DNA of 64,000 nt from Paeniglutamicibacter psychrophenolicus (lineage in GTDB: Bacteria; Actinomycetota; Actinomycetes; Actinomycetales; Micrococcaceae). A program made the translations under genes and the position numbers. Below, piece by piece: positions 26,869 through 36,064 of this stretch. Position 1 is the first letter of the stretch. Every line of letters starts with the position of its first letter. The stretch is from positions 1 through 64,000 of the forward strand of contig NZ_JAUSSH010000019.1 of assembly GCF_030812255.1 (NCBI RefSeq), written 5' to 3'. The notes beneath the pieces were generated by a model. It was not told the DNA's origin and ran no database searches. It saw nothing but the letters and a program-made list of their open reading frames with translations.

Positions 26869-28011
26869 TCAGCTCCTGAACGTTGAATTCGATGCGCGTT
26901 CGACTTTTTCCCTCTTGTCTTGACGAGATGGAAGGCTCTTTTCAAGAAGTCTCCTGAATTTCCGACTAAACGGCACTTCAATCAGCTTGTAGATAGCCCA
27001 TGCCAATACCGTGACGACAGCCAACGCCAGCGCCAGAACAAACCAGGCGTTCAAGCTGCCCGACAAGGATCGGATGATCCACCAACCCCAATATTCATGC
27101 ACGAGGTACAACGGATACGTGAGAGCGCCGGCAACGGACATCCACGCAAAACCCCGCCCGTTCAGCGGGCTGACTGTCGCCAAAACAATGAGAATCACTC
27201 CAACTGCCAGAATTCCCCACACAACCACACTCGACAGGTCCCTTCCGGTCACCCGTTCCATAGTGGGGAGGAAGTGTTTCGTGGCCATGAATCCGCCCAC
27301 CACAAAATTCATGCCTACAACAAGCCAGCGGAGCACCGTGGATCCTTCAGCGAAAATCAGGTAGAGAACCATGCCTAGAGCGAAGAACGGCGAATACTCC
27401 GGAATCAAAAGCTGCGTCAAGAGTTCGTGTTTGGCATTCATGGCCATCGCCCCTGCGAGTGGCCATAGGAATGCGAAAGCCAGAACTCGTCCTGCTGTCA
27501 GTCCACGGGTCGCCAACACGGCGGCAGTGACATAGAAGATTAGTTCGACCCACAATGTCCAATAGACACCGTCTATGTGATTCACACCGAGAGGCTCTTG
27601 AAGCATTGTCAGGTTAACGAGGATCTGGGAGCCTGATGGGTCTTTAAACTCCCCGGGAGCAATGACCAAGAACAGGAAACTGCACAACAACACGGCCGCC
27701 CAATAGGCAGGAAACAGCCTGGATATCCGTGAAGCGGTAAATGAAGCCAGGCTTCGCCCCCATAAAGACATCAGGATCACGAAGCCACTGACCATGAAGA
27801 AGAACTGAACACCCAAAGCACCATAAGAAGCAACGGCACCCAACGGCTCCATTGCGCCTTTTGACGCCAGATCCCAGCCGGCTGGTCGAGCCGCGACCAA
27901 GTGGTATAAAACGACGGAAATCGCTGCCGAGAGCCTGAGTACGTCCAACAGGTAGAGCCGGACACCGGCATCCCTCTTGGGATGAGTGGCTTCTGGCTTA
28001 GCGTTTGTCAT
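26869..28011 (-). CDS. Membrane acyltransferase (acyltransferase 3/OafA type), no SGNH domain
   Basis: A 380-residue multi-spanning acyltransferase 3 protein. The opening RLYLLDVLRLSAAISVVLYHL carries the catalytic-type histidine, and GALGVQFFFMVSGFVILMSL and SRISRLFPAYWAAVLLC follow as in the family. About ten hydrophobic segments are visible and the C-terminus is basic, ending in the cytoplasm. Unlike the protein at 1380-3446 it lacks the SGNH domain. I chose the ATG at 28011, four to five bases after GAGGGA. It is 57 bp downstream of thiL and may belong to that transcript. The acyl acceptor is unknown. Confidence 0.85.
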   Translation of the reverse strand: MTNAKPEATHPKRDAGVRLYLLDVLRLSAAISVVLYHLVAARPAGWDLASKGAMEPLGAVASYGALGVQFFFMVSGFVILMSLWGRSLASFTASRISRLFPAYWAAVLLCSFLFLVIAPGEFKDPSGSQILVNLTMLQEPLGVNHIDGVYWTLWVELIFYVTAAVLATRGLTAGRVLAFAFLWPLAGAMAMNAKHELLTQLLIPEYSPFFALGMVLYLIFAEGSTVLRWLVVGMNFVVGGFMATKHFLPTMERVTGRDLSSVVVWGILAVGVILIVLATVSPLNGRGFAWMSVAGALTYPLYLVHEYWGWWIIRSLSGSLNAWFVLALALAVVTVLAWAIYKLIEVPFSRKFRRLLEKSLPSRQDKREKVERASNSTFRS

Positions 28012-28068
28012 ATTCCCTCGGCAGCTGTCGTTGACCTTACAGCGATTCACGAACCGCCGCCGACAATC

Positions 28069-29103
28069 CTACGTGGAATGCCAGGAGGACCTTGCCCGAA
28101 AGTGATCATACCCACCCCCTTCGGCAATCTTGATGCCGTCGAGCAGCACCGCAGCGTCGCCTGTATTCCTCGGGGAGACCTCACCAATCACCTTGAATCC
28201 GACAGGGATTTCTAGACCTCGCGGGAACGTAGCGAGGAGACCATGGTCTTCACCGCCCTCGAGCACCCAAGACATCGGGTCACCAGACAGCACTTGTGCT
28301 GCTGTCTGCAGCGGGGCGGCATAACTCCTCAGACTGGCACTATCAATCTCAATCTTGACGTTACTGGCAACCGCCATCCGTCGGCCGTCTTTCAACAGGC
28401 CATCGGATAGATCCATCATGGCCGTTGCCCCGGCGCGCGCCGCCTCCGGCCCTGCTCCCAGCGGAGGCGACGGGCGTCGCTGGCCAAAGACCAATGCCCG
28501 TTCCTGTTCACTCCAATCGAGATGTGAAGCCGGCGCATCAAGCAGGGCCAGTCCCGCTGCTGCAACACCCAGCACGCCGTTGATGGCAACGAGATCACCC
28601 GGCTTGGCCCCGCTGCGTAACACGGGTTTGCCCATGGCAAGCATTCCTGTGACGGCCGCTGTGATCGACAATTCTCCCCCGCGGCCAAGGTCTCCTCCGG
28701 CAATGGCGCAGTAGGAGGCACCAAGGTCGCGGACAGCCGCACTGAAGCCTTCAGCCAGGTCCTCCACCCAAGAGACGGGCGTGCCGTGGGGCAAAGTCAA
28801 GGAAATAACCGCGGCCGTGGCAATGGCTCCCATGGCATTGACGTCAGAGAGGTTTTGTGCCGCTGATTTCCAGCCGACGTCGAAGCCACTGCTTTCAAAC
28901 CCGTTGGGCCAGCGCAACCTGAAATCCTGGTCCTGCACGAGAGTATCCACAGTGATCACAAATTTGCCCCCGGGTGCCGCGATCAATGCCGCGTCATCGC
29001 CCGGTCCCAGCAGCGCTGCCGCCCCCCGGAGGCGCGGCAGGATACGATCCAGTAGTCCGCTCTCCCCCAGGTTTCCAACGGTCAACTGATTATTTTCGGG
29101 CAC
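28069..29103 (-). CDS. thiL: Thiamine-phosphate kinase
   Basis: ThiL phosphorylates thiamine monophosphate to the active pyrophosphate. The 344-residue protein shows LLGPGDDAALIAAPGGKFVITVDTL with the Mg-binding DD pair near residue 36. KSAAQNLSDVNAMGA follows near residue 79, AGGDLGRG near 138, and MMDLSDGLLKDGRRMA near 231. The GTG start at 29103 overlaps the GTPase gene by 14 bp and follows GGAG. In many actinobacteria thiL sits next to ddl and DUF3515; here it has been displaced to a GTPase-gene neighbourhood. Confidence 0.93.
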   Translation of the reverse strand: MPENNQLTVGNLGESGLLDRILPRLRGAAALLGPGDDAALIAAPGGKFVITVDTLVQDQDFRLRWPNGFESSGFDVGWKSAAQNLSDVNAMGAIATAAVISLTLPHGTPVSWVEDLAEGFSAAVRDLGASYCAIAGGDLGRGGELSITAAVTGMLAMGKPVLRSGAKPGDLVAINGVLGVAAAGLALLDAPASHLDWSEQERALVFGQRRPSPPLGAGPEAARAGATAMMDLSDGLLKDGRRMAVASNVKIEIDSASLRSYAAPLQTAAQVLSGDPMSWVLEGGEDHGLLATFPRGLEIPVGFKVIGEVSPRNTGDAAVLLDGIKIAEGGGYDHFRARSSWHST

Positions 29104-30730
29104 GTTCAAGGGCTCCAATGAAGTGGTTGTGTCGAGTGATTTCTGCATCCACGGGTTCAACGACGGCACGTTGCGCCACGGCACCGACAGCCGCGAGCAT
29201 GGATTTCTTGGCCTTCCTGGCTCTGCCGCCCGCCCCAACCCGGGCAACCAATCCCGTGGCAAGTCCCAGGACGATTCCCAATAGTATGCCTATGACGACC
29301 ATGAGCGTGGGGACGGGGAATCCTTCGATCTTGGGAACTTCAGGTAACGAAAATTGGAAGTATTGCGCAGCGAACAACGCCCCCAGCCAGAGCCCTCCGG
29401 CCAGGGCGGTGATTAGCGAAATCCATTGGATGACGGAGACCACCGGCCACCACCAGGCGCCCTTCGTGGCGCCGATATCGGTGTTGGCAATGGCTTGATC
29501 CAATTCATCGGGCAGGGTGTCCTGTCCCTCTCGCGCCGCGCGCCGGATTGAACCCTGCCAGGCTTCGGGTGCACCTTCACCGGCTTGGTCCGCATAACGG
29601 CGGACCGCGGAATCGGCTTGGGCCTTTTGCGCGGCGCCGGGGGTCGGCAAGGAGGTGCGGTTGAGCTTCGGATTCACGTCCATGCTCTTTAGGTTGAGCC
29701 GGCGCAGCGGATCCGGACGAACCTTCGCCAGCCACCGGGTTAGCGGCCAGCCAGTTTTCTTGTGGGCATCAAGACGATACGAGCTTCGCACGGCATCCAC
29801 TACGGTGTCGACCCCGGCTGCTGCTGCCAGTTCGCCCGTGAGCGACTTCTTCGCGGGTTCCGAAGGAAGAGCGAGCTCTTTCATGGAAGAGCCTTCGCCC
29901 ATCCGCTCGGCAATGCCCGCCACGTCGGCGGTTAGCCGGCGTGTGGTGGCCCCGCGTTCAGTGACTACTCGGGCAATTTCCTGGCGCAATGGGTCCAGGC
30001 CTTCGCCGGTCAATGCCGAGACCCCCAGCAACCTTGGGTTGGCCAGGCCGTCTGCCAAGAGTATCGAGCGCAAGGAATCCATCACCGGTTGACGCTCATT
30101 CTCCCTGAGCTTGTCGATCTGGTTCAGCACCACCAGGGTTACCGAACCGTGGGTTGCCAGCGGTCGGATGAAGTCGTGGTGAACTGCGGCATCCGCATAT
30201 TTTTGTGGATCAAGGACCCATATCAACACGTCGACCTGCCCGGCAAGCTTGGTGGCAATTTCGCGGTTTGCTGCGACCGTGGAATCGAAGTCCGGCAGGT
30301 CAAGGAGGATCAGCCCGCTGGCTTCCTTTTCCGATCCAAAGAAGCCCTTCTTTTCCAGGCGCAAGGGTGAGTCAAGCACATGGCGTTCCTGAACGCCCAA
30401 CCAATCAAGCAGCGGATCGGAACCGGTGCGGCCCCAGATTCCGGCCAGTGGCTGGCTTGTGGTTGGCCTGGTTGCTGCCGCCTTCGCGAGGTCCTGTCCG
30501 GCGATGGCATTGAACAATGAAGACTTTCCGCTGCCGGTGGCTCCAAAAAATCCGACCACGGTGTGTTCCGCGGAAAGTGTCCTGCGTGTTGATGCGCGTT
30601 CGAGCATCTTCCAGGAAGCTTCACTCACCGCAACGTCGATGCAGTCGGCCCCCAACTCCGTGGCTTCCTTGAGAGCTTCCAGTCGAAGCTCGAGCGGGCT
30701 GGTGGTCGTGGTTTGACGGCGGCGGCTCAT
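29090..30730 (-). CDS. Dynamin-like membrane GTPase (second of pair)
   Basis: A 546-residue GTPase with membrane anchors. The G1 motif is FFGATGSGKSSLFNA near residue 47, followed by TTSQPLAGIW. G3 is LLDLPDFDS and G4 is VLNQIDKL. A helical middle region (about 250-430) leads to two adjacent membrane segments, VIQWISLITALAGGLWLGAL and VPTLMVVIGILLGIVLGLAT, near residues 440-510. The layout of GTPase, helical stalk and paired C-terminal spans resembles bacterial dynamin-like proteins such as Streptomyces DynA/DynB and mycobacterial IniA/IniC; the homology is inferred by eye. It overlaps its upstream GTPase partner by 4 bp and thiL by 14 bp, so the three are translationally coupled. Confidence 0.8.
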   Translation of the reverse strand: MSRRRQTTTTSPLELRLEALKEATELGADCIDVAVSEASWKMLERASTRRTLSAEHTVVGFFGATGSGKSSLFNAIAGQDLAKAAATRPTTSQPLAGIWGRTGSDPLLDWLGVQERHVLDSPLRLEKKGFFGSEKEASGLILLDLPDFDSTVAANREIATKLAGQVDVLIWVLDPQKYADAAVHHDFIRPLATHGSVTLVVLNQIDKLRENERQPVMDSLRSILLADGLANPRLLGVSALTGEGLDPLRQEIARVVTERGATTRRLTADVAGIAERMGEGSSMKELALPSEPAKKSLTGELAAAAGVDTVVDAVRSSYRLDAHKKTGWPLTRWLAKVRPDPLRRLNLKSMDVNPKLNRTSLPTPGAAQKAQADSAVRRYADQAGEGAPEAWQGSIRRAAREGQDTLPDELDQAIANTDIGATKGAWWWPVVSVIQWISLITALAGGLWLGALFAAQYFQFSLPEVPKIEGFPVPTLMVVIGILLGIVLGLATGLVARVGAGGRARKAKKSMLAAVGAVAQRAVVEPVDAEITRHNHFIGALERARK

Positions 30731-32532
30731 GCACCTTGCTCCCGGGCCAGTCGGCGTATGGCAGCCGAATTCTGTTTCATTCGTTTGGCGTCCTCAGCAG
30801 TGGGAATACCTTGTAAGCGGACAAGGAAACGTTCCTTTTCCGTCTCGAGAAGATCGGTGCACCGGGCCGCCAGGGAATCCTTGGCACGCTTGGTAAGTCT
30901 GCGCACGGCGTCCTCCCCAAAGATTGCCTCGAGAAGTTTTTGCCCGACCACGGCCGACCCGCCCGCAATACCGACCTCCAGCCCGGTTAGGCCAGCGGTG
31001 GACGCAAAGACTACAACCATGAGCGCAACGGCAACCCCGTTGACACCAAAGGAAACCATGCGGGCGGTCATACGCTTGTTGGCCCCCTCGGTACGGATGA
31101 TGCCCATCAGGTCTCCCTGCCAGGCTCGCACCTGCTCGGCAACCCTGTCGGAGAAGCCCGCGGAGAGGACTCCGAGATTGGCGGTGCCGACCAGCCCCTT
31201 GCCGGCGGGGTCGGCTCTCCAGCGTTCCTCCGTGGTTTCACTCGCCTTGGCGGCCTGGTCGACGACGACGGCATGCAGGCCGCTTTCGATGGCGGCCTCG
31301 ATATTGTCGACGGGCTTGGGCTTGCCGGTGAAGAATGCCCCGATCCGATCCCTCAGCCTGCCGATCCCGGATTCAAGAGATCGGAAGAATTCACCGGTTC
31401 CCACAAAGTCTTGCCAGCGCGCCAGGACCTCGCCACGCAACAAGGTCCCGTCTTGAACGCTGGCGAGGATACCGACGTGCGCCTGGGCAAAGGCTTCCTC
31501 CGCGTATTGGGCCAGCCTGCTGCCGCTGGCTTCCTGCTCCCCCATGGCCACGGCAATAACGTCCCCGCGGTCGGCAAGCTGGCCAAGAACCCCGGCAAGG
31601 GTCTGGCGGGCTATGGCGGCGCGCGATTCGCTGGTGTCCGCCAGCTCGCCCAGCCACGTCTTCAGTGGCGCAACGGCGAGGCCCGGCAGCATGTCCATCT
31701 CGTCTAGTTCGAGTTCCGGAACCACAAAGAGCTCGGCCCCGCCCAGCCCTTCTCGCTGGAGCATGCCACGCAGGTCAGTGGCGATCTCCTCTTCCACGCC
31801 GGCAGGGACCCGGTCCAGGACGACGGCGACAGTGATGTTGCGGCCAGCCGCCTCCGAGAGAAGTTTCCAGGGAACGGCGTCCGCATACCGATTGGCGGTG
31901 GTGACAAAGATCCATAGGTCTGCCGCAGCCAGCAGCTGTCCGGCGAGTCGGCGATTCTCATCCGAGATCGAGTCCACGTCCGGGGCATCCAAGATCGCCA
32001 GGCCGCGTGGGACGGCATCATCTTGGAGCAGGATGATCGAATCGGTCAGGGCGGCATCCGGTGTGGCACCTGCCTGGCTTGCCGGAATCGATTCGTTGCG
32101 GCTGACGGTGGTTCCGGTGATGCGGCGCAGGCCTGGAAGGATCCTGTCGTTTTCCAGCCAGGGGCGATCCAGCTCGTGGTGCAGGAGGATGGGTTGTCGG
32201 GTGGTGGGCCGGATCACGCCGGCACGGGTCACCGGGTGGCCCACAATCGCGTTGACGAGCGTGGATTTTCCGGCACCGGTGGATCCACCGACAACGGCGA
32301 GCAGCGGTGCATCCAGGCTGCGGTAACGCGGCAGGATGTAGTCGTCGAGCTGTTCCACCGAGCTGCGGACGTTTTCACGTAGCTGGGCAACACCGGCAAT
32401 GTCCAGGGGAAGGATGTTGACCGAAAGATCGGAACGGACTTCGGTGAGCAGATTGATGGCTTCCATGTCTGCTGGAACTGCAGAGAGGTGTGGCGAACCT
32501 TCGGGTCCGGAGCCATTACTAGTAGTCACCAC
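30727..32532 (-). CDS. Dynamin-like membrane GTPase (first of pair)
   Basis: A protein of about 601 residues. The G1 motif VGGSTGAGKSTLVNAIVGH lies near residue 77, a threonine-containing RPTTRQPILLHHE follows, and G3 is AILDAPDVDSISDENR. The expected G4 NKxD is not clear; VVLDRVP takes its place. A long helical region follows, and a hydrophobic pair near residues 500-545 (SFGVNGVAVALMVVVFAS) suggests membrane insertion. It is encoded immediately upstream of a second GTPase with a 4-bp overlap, and paired genes are typical of bacterial dynamins that work as heteromers. The start is uncertain: GTG 32532, GTG 32529 and TTG 32568 are all in frame and none has a strong ribosome site. Confidence 0.78.
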   Translation of the reverse strand: MVTTSNGSGPEGSPHLSAVPADMEAINLLTEVRSDLSVNILPLDIAGVAQLRENVRSSVEQLDDYILPRYRSLDAPLLAVVGGSTGAGKSTLVNAIVGHPVTRAGVIRPTTRQPILLHHELDRPWLENDRILPGLRRITGTTVSRNESIPASQAGATPDAALTDSIILLQDDAVPRGLAILDAPDVDSISDENRRLAGQLLAAADLWIFVTTANRYADAVPWKLLSEAAGRNITVAVVLDRVPAGVEEEIATDLRGMLQREGLGGAELFVVPELELDEMDMLPGLAVAPLKTWLGELADTSESRAAIARQTLAGVLGQLADRGDVIAVAMGEQEASGSRLAQYAEEAFAQAHVGILASVQDGTLLRGEVLARWQDFVGTGEFFRSLESGIGRLRDRIGAFFTGKPKPVDNIEAAIESGLHAVVVDQAAKASETTEERWRADPAGKGLVGTANLGVLSAGFSDRVAEQVRAWQGDLMGIIRTEGANKRMTARMVSFGVNGVAVALMVVVFASTAGLTGLEVGIAGGSAVVGQKLLEAIFGEDAVRRLTKRAKDSLAARCTDLLETEKERFLVRLQGIPTAEDAKRMKQNSAAIRRLAREQGA

Positions 32533-32615
32533 TACATCATGCCAAAGACTTGGGCTTTTTATCCGCAAGCTGTGCGGAGTTAGCCCGGAAAAATCCGAAA
32601 CTACCGGTTAAATAC

Positions 32616-32646
32616 AAAGGGTTCCAAACCTTGGTTTGGAACCTTT
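32616..32646 (-). terminator. Terminator of the tRNA-Glu transcript
   Basis: GGTTCCAAACC at 32620-32630 pairs with 32633-32643 across a two-base loop, and flanking AAAG/CTTT extends the stem. It lies just past the 3' end of the leftward tRNA-Glu gene and is followed by U-rich sequence. Confidence 0.75.
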
Positions 32647-32653
32647 GCGCTGG

Positions 32654-32726
32654 TGACCCCAGCGGGATTCGAACCCGCGTTACCGCCGTGAGAGGGCAGC
32701 GTACTAGGCCGCTATACGATGGGGCC
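32654..32726 (-). tRNA. tRNA-Glu (anticodon CUC), copy 1
   Basis: The 73-nt reverse-strand sequence folds as a tRNA. The acceptor stem GGCCCCA/TGGGGTC contains one G-U pair, the T arm contains GGTTCGAATCC, and the anticodon loop is CTCTCAC with anticodon CTC, reading GAG. The discriminator is A. CCA is not encoded. It is identical to the copy at 32776-32848. Confidence 0.93.
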
Positions 32727-32775
32727 GCATAGCTGCAACGTTTTAGGACTGTTGCCGTCCGATTCAATTGAATCG

Positions 32776-32848
32776 TGACCCCAGCGGGATTCGAACCCGC
32801 GTTACCGCCGTGAGAGGGCAGCGTACTAGGCCGCTATACGATGGGGCC
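32776..32848 (-). tRNA. tRNA-Glu (anticodon CUC), copy 2
   Basis: The 73-nt sequence is identical to the copy at 32654-32726, while the surrounding bases differ, so only the tRNA itself is duplicated or has been kept identical. It belongs to a leftward tRNA cluster downstream of the gltX region. Confidence 0.93.
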
Positions 32849-32916
32849 GTATGCTCTGCTTGGAGGACTTTCATCCCCCAAGCAGACCGGTCTCCGCTTT
32901 CGCGAAGACCGTGACG

Positions 32917-32988
32917 CTGGGGTACCAGGACTCGAACCTAGAATGTTGGTACCAGAAACCAGTGTGTTGCCAATTACACCATACCCCA
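32917..32988 (-). tRNA. tRNA-Gln (anticodon CUG)
   Basis: The 72-nt reverse-strand sequence has the acceptor stem TGGGGTA/TACCCCA, a T arm with GGTTCGAGTCC, and the anticodon loop TTCTGGT with anticodon CTG, reading CAG. The closing pair of the anticodon stem appears mismatched. Its position beside tRNA-Glu and gltX fits actinobacteria, in which GltX also charges tRNA-Gln with glutamate before amidation. Confidence 0.9.
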
Positions 32989-33103
32989 CAGCGCTTGACT
33001 CGCTCTCCGGCTTTCCTTTTCGGAAGCTTTCCTGCGCCTCAGCACGAGAAATAACTATACCGGCGGATCTGCGGAAAGTACAAATCGGGGGCTCACTAGG
33101 TGC

Positions 33104-33874
33104 CTAGGTGCCCAAAAACCCCGAATTTCCGCGGATTAGCGAAGTCAGCAACCCGAGATTTTGCAGGATTCCGCCAGACCCGGTTTTGTGATCTGCCGCA
33201 CGATCCAGCAGGATTCCCTGCAGTCCCGCGGCCTTGGCACCCTGGACGTCGTTGACCGGGTTGTCGCCCACATACAACGTGGCGCCAATGCTGGTGCCCA
33301 AGAGCCGGCAGCCGGCATGGAAAGGACGTGGATCCGGCTTTGGCGCACCGGCAGTGTCCGAACCCACGAGCACCGCTATGCGCTCGAGACCTGCCAACAA
33401 CAACTTGATGCGCTGGTAGTCCTTCACGTTGTTGCTGACGGCTCCGTAGGGAATGGAAAGCGCATCCAGCTCGTCCAGGCAATCATGGACATCGGGGAAC
33501 GGCGCCCACATGCTTTGGACCACGTCCTCGTAGCGGGCACTCCACACTGCGATGGCTTCCGCCGGCGGCGCTGCCACGCCAACGAGTCCATACGCCCGGC
33601 GGATTCGTTCGGCGCGCTGGCCAAGGAATGTCAGTTCCCCGGCCATGTAGCGCTCGTAAGCCCCCGCGCCGTCATCCGCATAGTCCCGGGCCGCATGCTC
33701 GCGCAGTGCAGCTGGAATATCCCGGAAGTCTTCTGCGGTGAGCTGGTGAAAGCCCATGATCGAAGCGGAGTTCAGGTCCACCAGGGTGTCATCAATGTCA
33801 AAGAGAACGCCCTCAACCCGGGCCACGGAAGATGCTCCGTGAGTTGGGTTGAGGGCGCTGGTCGCGTTATGCAC
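33104..33874 (-). CDS. HAD-superfamily hydrolase
   Basis: A 256-residue phosphatase-like protein of the haloacid dehalogenase superfamily. Motif I is VLFDIDDTLVDL near residue 24 (DxDxT). A helical cap follows (about 45-140), motif II is AVSNNVKDYQ near residue 153, and the C-terminal motifs appear as GAPKPDPRPF and YVGDNPVNDVQGAKAAG. All catalytic residues are present. The substrate is unknown. The start is GTG 33874; AGGAG lies 12 bases upstream, a long spacing, so a slightly different start is possible. It lies 19 bp downstream of gltX and is probably co-transcribed with it. Confidence 0.87.
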   Translation of the reverse strand: MHNATSALNPTHGASSVARVEGVLFDIDDTLVDLNSASIMGFHQLTAEDFRDIPAALREHAARDYADDGAGAYERYMAGELTFLGQRAERIRRAYGLVGVAAPPAEAIAVWSARYEDVVQSMWAPFPDVHDCLDELDALSIPYGAVSNNVKDYQRIKLLLAGLERIAVLVGSDTAGAPKPDPRPFHAGCRLLGTSIGATLYVGDNPVNDVQGAKAAGLQGILLDRAADHKTGSGGILQNLGLLTSLIRGNSGFLGT

Positions 33875-33893
33875 GATTCTTGTTTACTCCTGG

Positions 33894-35399
33894 TTACCGG
33901 GTGGCCCGGAACGCGCGTACGCGGTTCAAGGATGATTCCTTGCCCAGAATCACCATGGATTCAAAGAGGGGCGGGGAAATGCGCTTGCCCGACACAGCGG
34001 TGCGGATGGGTCCGAATGCGTGGCGAGGCTTGATGCCAAGTCCCTCGACCAAAGCGGATTTCAAGACGTCCTGGATTGTCTCGGCATTCCACTCGGTTGC
34101 AGCCTCCAACGCGGCCAGACCCGCGTCAAGGACCTCGGCGGTATTCTCTGGCAGCCCCTTCAAGGCATCGGCCGCCGGCTCGATGGACGAATCTTCACTG
34201 AAGAGGAACTCGAGCATTTCCGGTGCTTCTCCCAGGAGCGTGATGCGCTCCTGGACCAGCGGAGCCGCCTCGGCAAGGATTTCGTTCTGGCGATCGGTGA
34301 GCGTCTCCCCCACCAAGCCATGGGCCTGCAGGTAAGGAACCAAGCGGGCACGGAAGTCTTCCGGCTCCAGCATGCGAACATGGGTGCCGTTGATGGCCTC
34401 GGCCTTCTTGATGTCAAAGCGAGCCGGGTTCGACAGCACGTCGTGGACGTCGAATGCCTCGATGAGCTGGTCCCGGGTGAAGATGTCCTCGTCCGCGCTC
34501 AGCGACCAGCCCAGCAACGACAGGTAGTTCAGCAGGCCCTCCGGAATGAAGCCGCGGTCCCGGTGAAGGAAGAGGCTGGATTCGGGGTCACGCTTCGAAA
34601 GCTTCTTGTTTCCCTGGCCCATCACGTATGGCAAGTGGCCAAAGAGCGGCATGTACTTCGCAACATCGATGGCAATCAAGGCACGGTACAAGGCGATCTG
34701 GCGCGGAGTGGAAGAAAGCAGGTCCTCGCCGCGGAGTACGTGCGTGATACCCATCAGCGCGTCATCGACCGGGTTGACCAGCGTGTAGAGCGGCTGGCCG
34801 TTGGCCCGGACCACCACGAAGTCCGGAACAGAACCGGCCTTGAAGGTGATTTCCCCGCGGACCAGGTCCGTGAAGGTCAGGTCCTCATCCGGCATGCGCA
34901 CGCGCAACACCGGCTCGCGGCCTTCTGCGCGGAAGGCGGCGATCTGCTCTTGGCTCAGGTCGCGGTCGTAGCCGTCGTAGCCCAGTTTCGGATCGCGGCT
35001 TGCTGCCTTGTGGCGTTCCTCGACCTCTTCGGGAGTGGAGAAGGATTCGTAGACGTGGCCGCCGGCGCGCAGTTTGGCAATGACGTCCTGGTAGATGTCG
35101 CTGCGCTGGGACTGGCGATACGGTTCGTGCGGTCCCCCGACATTGACACCCTCATCCCAGGTGATCCCGAGCCAATCCAACGCATCAAGCAATTGGTGGT
35201 AGCTCTCTTCGGAGTCTCGTTTGGCGTCGGTGTCTTCAATGCGGAAGATCATTTTTCCGCCAGTGTGGCGGGCATAGGCCCAGTTGAACAGGGCGGTGCG
35301 AATCAGGCCTACGTGCGGTGTGCCGGTCGGAGACGGGCAGAAGCGTACGCGGACGGGGGTTTCATCGGTCACGGTGGGAATGAGGGATACATCAGTCAT
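33894..35399 (-). CDS. gltX: Glutamyl-tRNA synthetase
   Basis: GltX charges tRNA-Glu, and in organisms lacking GlnRS also tRNA-Gln. The 501-residue class I synthetase has the HIGH-like block [20 protein letters not shown] near residue 21 and the KMSKS-like block [11 protein letters not shown] near residue 258. The catalytic insert shows [21 protein letters not shown]. The C-terminal anticodon-binding helical domain is complete. The tRNA genes it is expected to charge lie about 1 kb downstream on the same strand. No glutaminyl-tRNA synthetase is in the window. Confidence 0.96.
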   Translation of the reverse strand: MTDVSLIPTVTDETPVRVRFCPSPTGTPHVGLIRTALFNWAYARHTGGKMIFRIEDTDAKRDSEESYHQLLDALDWLGITWDEGVNVGGPHEPYRQSQRSDIYQDVIAKLRAGGHVYESFSTPEEVEERHKAASRDPKLGYDGYDRDLSQEQIAAFRAEGREPVLRVRMPDEDLTFTDLVRGEITFKAGSVPDFVVVRANGQPLYTLVNPVDDALMGITHVLRGEDLLSSTPRQIALYRALIAIDVAKYMPLFGHLPYVMGQGNKKLSKRDPESSLFLHRDRGFIPEGLLNYLSLLGWSLSADEDIFTRDQLIEAFDVHDVLSNPARFDIKKAEAINGTHVRMLEPEDFRARLVPYLQAHGLVGETLTDRQNEILAEAAPLVQERITLLGEAPEMLEFLFSEDSSIEPAADALKGLPENTAEVLDAGLAALEAATEWNAETIQDVLKSALVEGLGIKPRHAFGPIRTAVSGKRISPPLFESMVILGKESSLNRVRAFRATR

Positions 35400-36064
35400 G
35401 ATGTGACCATTCTATGCCGCGACAGGAAATCAACCGGCCAGCACGGCAGCACGCCTCTGCTCCACAAGTCGGGCAAAGACGCCGCCATCTGCTTTGGACG
35501 TCCTGATATCTAGCTTTTTAGCGTGGCGAATTGTGGATGAACTGCCCTTCAAGGGCTCGAGCGGTTGATCGACGGCGCCAGCATCGGCCTATCCACAAGG
35601 GGTTTCCGCCCGCAGAGTGGAATCGGAGTCCACTCGGACCACCTCGCCAAATTGGCCTGAAACACACTGCCACCCTGGCCCACATTCAAGGGACAAACGG
35701 CCCAATGTCCACCCCCGGAACACAGGTCCGTCGTCAGCCTGACGCCGCTGACGGGGAACCCCGAGGCAAATGTCCCGACGACCGGCACCGCGGCTACCCA
35801 TGGTCATGCGCCGCTACCCGCAATACTCTACAACGTAAAGCGAACAAATGCGCCGCACATAACATGTCAGCTCAAGGAACCTGGTGGAATAATAAGCTTC
35901 CTTAGAGCAATAGGGAATTCCAATACGAAGGATCGCTGAACCCTAAACTTCAGCATCCCAGCAAAGTAGACGCAGCGGAAACTGAGAAACGAACCGGACG
36001 AGCACACGTACTTTGTGACTGCCTGCGGAGCCTGCATCGTCACCGCACTAAATGCTGGACGCAT
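35400..36064. other. Left boundary of the accessory island; insertion-sequence debris
   Basis: No credible gene was found in these 665 bases upstream of gltX. Positions 35649-35706 align closely with 62745-62802, sharing TTGGCCTGAAA, CTGCCA and AAACGGCC in the same order and spacing. Both appear to be remains of one kind of mobile-element end. The gltX promoter should lie near 35410-35500. Confidence 0.5.
35649..35706 (+). repeat. Diverged copy A of a roughly 58-bp non-coding repeat
   Basis: The segment begins AAATTGGCCTGAAA, continues with CTGCCACC and CCCACATTCA, and ends with ACAAACGGCCCAATG. It can be aligned base by base with 62745-62802. I suspect the 3' non-coding end of an IS21-like element, but no istA or istB reading frame remains here. 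Confidence 0.5.

Noticed and set aside
35531-35905. Open frames upstream of gltX
   Set aside because: They overlap one another on both strands and include the non-coding repeat shared with 62745-62802.
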